DNA of 64,000 bases from Diplodia intermedia (lineage: Eukaryota > Ascomycota > Dothideomycetes > Botryosphaeriales > Botryosphaeriaceae): assembly GCA_021495925.1 (NCBI GenBank), contig JAKEKT010000131.1, positions 1 through 64,000 on the forward strand, written 5' to 3'. The translations under genes and the position numbers were made by a program. Numbering within the stretch: the stretch's first letter is position 1; every line of letters begins with the position of its first letter. The notes below the pieces were generated by a model. The model was not told where the DNA came from, ran no database searches, and saw only the letters and a list, made by a program, of their open reading frames with translations. Shown here one piece after another: positions 59,298 to 64,000 of this stretch.

Positions 59298-60716
59298 GTT
59301 CGAGGGAAGAAGGGCGCTGGGTCTGAAGACGATCAGTATTCAACGGGCAACAAACAAACCTGAGCCCCTGCTGTGTGCAGGTTTACCCGCCCTCCCAGGC
59401 TTCGAAGCAGCCTTGGCTTGTCGAGGTAGAAGTCTTGGATCGTGCCGAAGGACCGCCACCGGCAAGGAGCTCGCGAGGCAGTTCCAGGCACCGAGACCGA
59501 AGGACCGCCACCGCGTCAGAACCGATCGAAGCAGCTCCAGGACGAACCGAAGAGCCGCTGACGAGGGGACTGGGCGGAGCAGTTCCAGGTACTCAGGCCG
59601 AAGGACCACCACCGCAGAGGACCAGGCGAGGCAGTTCCAGGCGCGGCGTCAAGGGCCAGCGCAGTCGCAGAGGCCGGGCAGGAGCGGTTCCAGGTGACGG
59701 CGGCGGTGCAGGGCCCAGGACGTGCGTGTCGCTCGACGCCCGACGGTGGGACAGATGGCGGTGTCTCGCAGAGATGGAAGAATAGCGGGGAGATGAGGGG
59801 GCGTGCGGCGAGGGTTGTGGTGGGTGGGGAGACGATGCGGAGGTTGGGGGTTGGGCGGTTGGGCGCGAGGAAGGAAGTCGCGGTCGGAGTCGCCGCCTGC
59901 GGGCGAGTCAGCCTCACCGCCCGGGCCAGCACGTGATGTAAGCGCATTCTGCCGGGCCGCTCCACCCAACGGCGGCCGCCCGTCCGCGGCCTCTCTGCAA
60001 CTTCACCCTTCCTGTCGAGCGCATCATGGCCGATGCTCCATTGATCGGCTGTGCTGCTCGACCCACTCCGGCCGGTCTCTTGAAGATTTCCGGATCGTCC
60101 ACGCCGTGTCGTCATGGCGCCCCCCTGGAATACGAGCGCTTCCGCTGCCGCGCATTCGAAACCGACGGGAGTCCCGCGCCCGCGGAGCCGTTCCCGTGGC
60201 TGCCGACTCGGCCTGGTGTTTGAGCAGAGCGACATGCCGTACCTCGAGCACGAGAGAGCGGAGCACACCTGGCGACGAGTCCCTTGACGCCGTCGTATAT
60301 CACTGCAATAATAATGTCGGAGCATATCAGTCGGATTTGTGGCGCAGCTTCCCCTTTGAAGCGGAACAGCCGCATCCTGTTGGTCGCATGCGCAGATCCG
60401 CGACCAGCTCGTCTCATGCGGGCCAGCATGCGGTCTCTGTTCCATGATCGGCCTGAGTCGCTAGCGCACGGCCAAAACACGTGTGCGCGTGCCTCGAGGC
60501 CGCGATGAGATTGCAACGCCGTCGCTCGAGGGGAGGTGTTGAACCTCCTCCGTCCCAGTCTCTACCCGTTCGCTAGTCCTCGCCGTTGACGTCAAGCGCT
60601 GCCCGTAGCCCGTCGGCCGTAATAACATTGCCCGCTCCCACGCTCGCTCGACGTGCTGTCCCTTTTTTGCCCGTTTCCTGTCTCTTCCGCCCTTCCCGCG
60701 GCGAACTGTAAGGCCG
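59298..60716. other. Intergenic with minisatellite
   Basis: GC-rich region with many overlapping frames produced by the repeat at 59445-59690 and by low-complexity sequence. No supported gene. The last 200 bases are pyrimidine-rich and are the likely promoter of the membrane protein at 60717. Confidence 0.5.
59445..59690. repeat. Minisatellite, about five units of about 51 bp
   Basis: Units begin CCGAAGGACCGCCACCG (or close) at 59445, 59497, 59547 and 59598, and each ends with (G)GCAGTTCCAGG-like sequence; a fifth more diverged unit ends near 59690. Periods are 52, 50 and 51. The unit length keeps some frames open, which explains the long but unconvincing frames on both strands here. Confidence 0.7.
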
Positions 60717-62093
60717 ATGACCAGCACCATCACCAACGCCGCCTCCTCAACCGTCCCACGAGGCGCAGGGCCTCTCACCACCGTCTTCAGTAACATCTCC
60801 GAACCTTCACCGGGCCTTGAGAAAGCGCACTGACGTCGGCCAGCAACTCCCGAGTTTTGCTCCTCGGATGCATGGTATGTGTTCGCCGCACAACTGGACC
60901 CAGCCTCACCCTAATTCGCACGGTAAAGGAACAACTACGCCACACCCGCGCTTTCAAGTTCAATATGCATGCCCAACGGGTTTACCACTTATTGGAATTA
61001 CAAATACGGGTTTGTTCCCCTCGAAACCTGAATCCGCACTCTCGGCTCACGCCCTCCGAAGATTCTACAGCCCAGGCATATGTCCTGAAAGCTACACGCC
61101 GGGATGCACCTGGCCCACCAGCGCAGCAACAGTGAGCAATGGCACGCCCTTCGTCGGCGGCCCGCTGGAGGATGGCGAATCCGCAATAATCTGCTGCCCA
61201 GCGTAAGTCCCACCACGCACCAGCACCGCGCAACCCAGGCTCAACCGCGACCCCGCAGAGGCTACACATGCATGGGCTCGCCGAGCACCGACGAGTACGT
61301 ATGGAGCAAGTGCATCAAAACCACGCCAACCACCTACACGCTGGCCTACCCGACCGTGTCGGCCTACACCACGACGCCGCTCGTCTACGCCATCCAGGTG
61401 CGCTGGAAGGCGTCGGACCTCAACGCGCTCGAGACGAACCCCACCAAATCGGGCGAGACCATCACCCCGACGCCGACATCAGCCGCGGCGGCGACGTCTG
61501 ACCAGACGGCTGGAGCGACATCGACCGGCTCGGCCGCAAGCGCCACGGGCACCGCATCATCATCATCACCATCATCATCGGACGACGACGGGAGTGGGCT
61601 CTCCACGGGCGCCAAGATCGGGCTGGGTGTCGGGATAGGCGTTGCGGCGGCGGTGCTGGGCATCCTGGCATACCTGGTGTGGCGGCGGCGGTCGAGGAAC
61701 GGGCGGGAGCTGGTGAACACCAATCCAGAAGGAGGAGGAAAAGGCGGAGCGGGAGGCAAAAAGGGAGGGTTCAGCGAGCTGCAGGACACACAGATCGGCG
61801 GCGGCGGCGGTCGGGAAAGCACGTCGGGCGGCGAGGCGACGGAGCTGGCGTCGCCCGAGGGCACGTGGAACTCGAGCACGTGGGGAGGGTCGACGATGAT
61901 ATCGCCGCTGACGCCGCGGCCGGACACGGCGGGCACGACTGCGGGCGGAGAAGCGACGGAGATGGAGGTGCCCGAGACGCGGCACGAGCTGTGCGGGCAC
62001 GCCACCGACTTTGCCGAGATGCCGGCCAGCAACCAGTTCGTGGCCGAGTTGCCGGGCGACACGCCGGTGCAGCATCGCGAGAAGTGGTCTTGA
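60717..62093 (+). CDS. Single-pass Ser/Thr-rich membrane protein with Cys-rich ectodomain
   Basis: Five exons (60717-60789, 60844-60874, 60959-61009, 61062-61202, 61259-62093) give 376 residues. The ectodomain reads GPLTTVFTTPEFC, CMPNGFTTYWNYKYG, FYSPGICPESYTPGC, AIICCPAGYTCM, matching a widespread fungal surface-protein family with this Cys spacing. A Thr/Ser/Ala stretch (about 185-225) follows, likely O-glycosylated, then one membrane helix (IGLGVGIGVAAAVLGILAYLVW) and an RRR stop, then a 120-residue cytosolic tail rich in Gly, Glu and Thr. There is no obvious cleaved signal peptide; the helix may serve as signal anchor. Small exons 2 and 3 were placed to restore the family motifs and are the least certain. 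Function unknown; wall-stress-sensor-like topology. Confidence 0.75.
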
Positions 62094-62285
62094 GTCGTGT
62101 TTTGTCTACTTACGAAATAATACCCTTTTAATGCGCCGGGACCAGCGTACATACAACTGGCCTGTACACATCGGCGAATGGAATACTTCAACGAAACCCC
62201 AACCGCCACCTTGATTTCCATTCCCCACATCATTTTGGCTTTTACGGTCCCTTACTTGGCATAGAAAGACTGACAAGCAGCAGGG

Positions 62286-62634
62286 CTACGAGGATTGCAG
62301 CGTCACCCTATCCGTCAACCAGCTCAGATCCGCAGCCGGCAAAGTATCGTTGTCGTCCGCGATGAACCTGGCAATGCGATTGGCGACCCACGTCGGATTC
62401 TCGTCCACTAAAAGAACTCCCAAGTTAACAAGCACGCGATCTTCAACACAAGTTAAAAAAAAAAAGAGAGAGTGCAGCAGACGTACAAACCCAATGGCCC
62501 GCCTTCGGCACGACTTCAGCAACGACATCCTCCCCGACGGGCGCCCACACCTGCTCGAGCGCAGGCATGCCGAAGCTCGCCTCTCCGCTCAGCGCCAGGA
62601 CGGGCAGACCCCGCCATAGATGAACACGGCACAT
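62286..62634 (-). pseudogene. C-terminal fragment of an alpha/beta-hydrolase
   Basis: On the minus strand, GLPVLALSGEASFGMPALEQ, VVAEVVPKAGHWV, an intron starting GTTTGT, then VDENPTWVANRIARFIADDN. This is the usual C-terminus of epoxide-hydrolase-like proteins, with the catalytic His in AGHW. Nothing upstream (62635-62826) encodes the nucleophile part, so only the tail remains. It is tail-adjacent to the esterase gene, which reads in the same direction. Confidence 0.65.
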
Positions 62635-62826
62635 TTGCTACACCATTACAGGCCAATTTCAGTGGCACAAAGGAACGGGTGGGTAGCTGGTATCCATTTC
62701 TCGGCTCGGCTCCTACAGACTAACTACTACTGACCAATCTCGCTCACTCGCCCTACATGGACGCCGAAACCTACAGTCTGAGCAAGAGGCTATGACTCCG
62801 CACGACAACAGCACATCCGCACCGCT

Positions 62827-64000
62827 TCAAGGCTCAACACCAAGCGCCCGATACGTCGCCGTCACCAGCGCCCTCGTCCGCTCGTTCCCGAAGCCCACGT
62901 TCTCCATCTTGTTCATGACGTAGGAAATCGACATGCGCCTGGCGACGTCGACGATGCCGGTGGAGCCGCCCCAGCCGCCCCAGAAGCACAGCAACTTGCC
63001 ATCGTCGCCGGCGGGCAGCCAGTCGGCGACGGTGCCCTTGGCGGCGAGGCCCATGCCCATGCCGATGCGGACGGGCTGGCCGGAGACGACGTCGACGCCG
63101 TTGGCCTGCTCCTCGAAGATGCGGTCGACGGTTTCGCGCGAGAGCAGCGGCGTCTTGCCGTCGATACCCACGGGCGCGTGGGCGGAGCCGGCGAGGGCGA
63201 TGGCGGACAGCAGGCGGGCGACGCCGCGGGCGTTGGTCTGGCCGTTGCCGCCGCCCAGCTCGGCGCGGCGGAAGACGGGGCCGTTGGCCATGGCGGCGTC
63301 GGTCGGGGCGGGCGTGGCGAAGGTCTTTGCGGCGGCGGGGTGGGCGGGCAGGTTGGCGATGACGTCCATGCCGGGCGGGGGCACGATCTCGGCGATGCGG
63401 TGCCACCCGCTCTCGTCGGGCGCGCCGAGCTGGAAGTCGGCGGCGGGGCCCAGCGGCGCCGCCATGTCCTCGGCGATGAACTGGCGCAGCGACTTGCCCG
63501 TCACGCGCCGCACCAGCTCGCCGTTGAGGTGGCCGTACGTCCAGGCGTGGTAGCCGGAGGCGGTGCCGGGCTCCCACCACGGCGGCTGCGCGGCCAGCAG
63601 GGCGTTGGCGGCGGGCAGGTCGCACATTTGCTCGAGCGACAGCGGCTGCTCCCACCCTGACACGCCCGACGTGTGCGCGAGCAGGTGGCGCACCTCGACG
63701 TCCTGCTTGCCGTTGGCCGCGAACTCGGGCCAGTGCTGGGCCACCTTGTCCGTCGGCGCCACCAGCCCGCGGTCGATGAGCACCAGCACCGCGAGCGCCG
63801 TGATGCATTTGGTCGTCGACCACGCCGTCGTGATGGTGTCGCGCTCCCACGCCCGCGTGCGTGCCGAGTCTGCGAAGCCGCCCCAGAGGTCGACCACGTC
63901 TTGCCCGTCAATGTTCACCGCGAACGACGCTCCCAGCTCTTCGCCCGAGTCCAGAAACGACTGGAACAGGGCTTCGACCTCCTTGAACCGGCTGTCGCAC
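62827..64000 (-). CDS. Beta-lactamase-fold serine esterase, N-terminus beyond the window
   Basis: The minus-strand frame is open from the right window edge to the stop at 62827, so at least 390 residues are present and the start lies beyond 64000. The class C beta-lactamase / EstB-type motif S-x-x-K is WSTTKCIT; the Tyr motif region is SGYHAWTYGHLNGELVRRVTG; the region near the C-terminus has CFWGGWGGSTGIVD, corresponding to the KTG-like WGG loop of these esterases. Family members hydrolyse esters or lactones rather than beta-lactams; some serve in fungal secondary metabolism, for example LovD-type acyltransferases. No introns in the visible part. Confidence 0.85.
   Translation of the reverse strand, partial: CDSRFKEVEALFQSFLDSGEELGASFAVNIDGQDVVDLWGGFADSARTRAWERDTITTAWSTTKCITALAVLVLIDRGLVAPTDKVAQHWPEFAANGKQDVEVRHLLAHTSGVSGWEQPLSLEQMCDLPAANALLAAQPPWWEPGTASGYHAWTYGHLNGELVRRVTGKSLRQFIAEDMAAPLGPAADFQLGAPDESGWHRIAEIVPPPGMDVIANLPAHPAAAKTFATPAPTDAAMANGPVFRRAELGGGNGQTNARGVARLLSAIALAGSAHAPVGIDGKTPLLSRETVDRIFEEQANGVDVVSGQPVRIGMGMGLAAKGTVADWLPAGDDGKLLCFWGGWGGSTGIVDVARRMSISYVMNKMENVGFGNERTRALVTATYRALGVEP

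Noticed and set aside
59516..60445. 309-codon minus-strand frame
   Set aside because: Made largely by the 51-bp minisatellite and GC-rich low-complexity sequence; no conserved protein features.

Overview
The window is chromosomal DNA of a filamentous ascomycete (Pezizomycotina; a Sordariomycete is my best guess, not proven). Genes carry short GT-AG introns of roughly 45-105 nt with CTAAC/CTGAC-like branch sites, coding DNA is GC-rich, and two AT-rich blocks show the signature of repeat-induced point mutation (RIP): CpA and TpG nearly absent, CAG/CAA turned to TAG/TAA.

Layout. 1-1780: RIP-degraded transposon remnant. 2.7 kb: secreted acidic protein. 5.8-26.4 kb: a polyketide gene cluster with a TauD-like dioxygenase, a Zn2Cys6 regulator, a GNAT acetyltransferase, a 2611-residue highly reducing PKS (KS-AT-DH-MT-ER-KR-ACP, 14 exons, all frames close), an FSH-type serine hydrolase, a P450 and a 14-TM-type MFS exporter. 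The PKS has no release domain, so the hydrolase reading away from its shared promoter is the obvious release partner; dioxygenase, P450 and acetyltransferase are candidate tailoring enzymes. 27.6-35.8 kb: a berberine-bridge-type FAD oxidase gene split after its 38th codon by a complete Ty1/Copia retrotransposon (148-bp LTRs, 5-bp target duplication GATCT), itself destroyed by RIP. 36.3 kb: small cysteine-rich secreted protein. 36.8-42.2 kb: gene-poor, with weak remnants. 42.2-50.2 kb: sterol-methyltransferase-like gene, ankyrin protein with a fungal STAND-type N terminus, broken P450 interrupted by a palindromic MITE, and an intact P450. 51-54.5 kb: rhodopsin-domain membrane protein and a kinase-like gene carrying a hAT-type MITE. 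56.7-64 kb: beta/gamma-crystallin-like secreted protein, an unknown 458-residue protein, a minisatellite, a single-pass Ser/Thr-rich membrane protein, a hydrolase fragment and an esterase cut by the window edge.

Most notable: the 410-bp hAT-like MITE at 53664-54073 sits inside a coding exon, and its 8-bp target duplication (GCTAGGTA) contains AG|GT. Splicing from the GT of the left copy to the AG of the right copy would remove the element and restore the reading frame exactly, so this may be a transposon caught acting as a new intron. All functions are read from sequence motifs and remembered family features; no database search was run.
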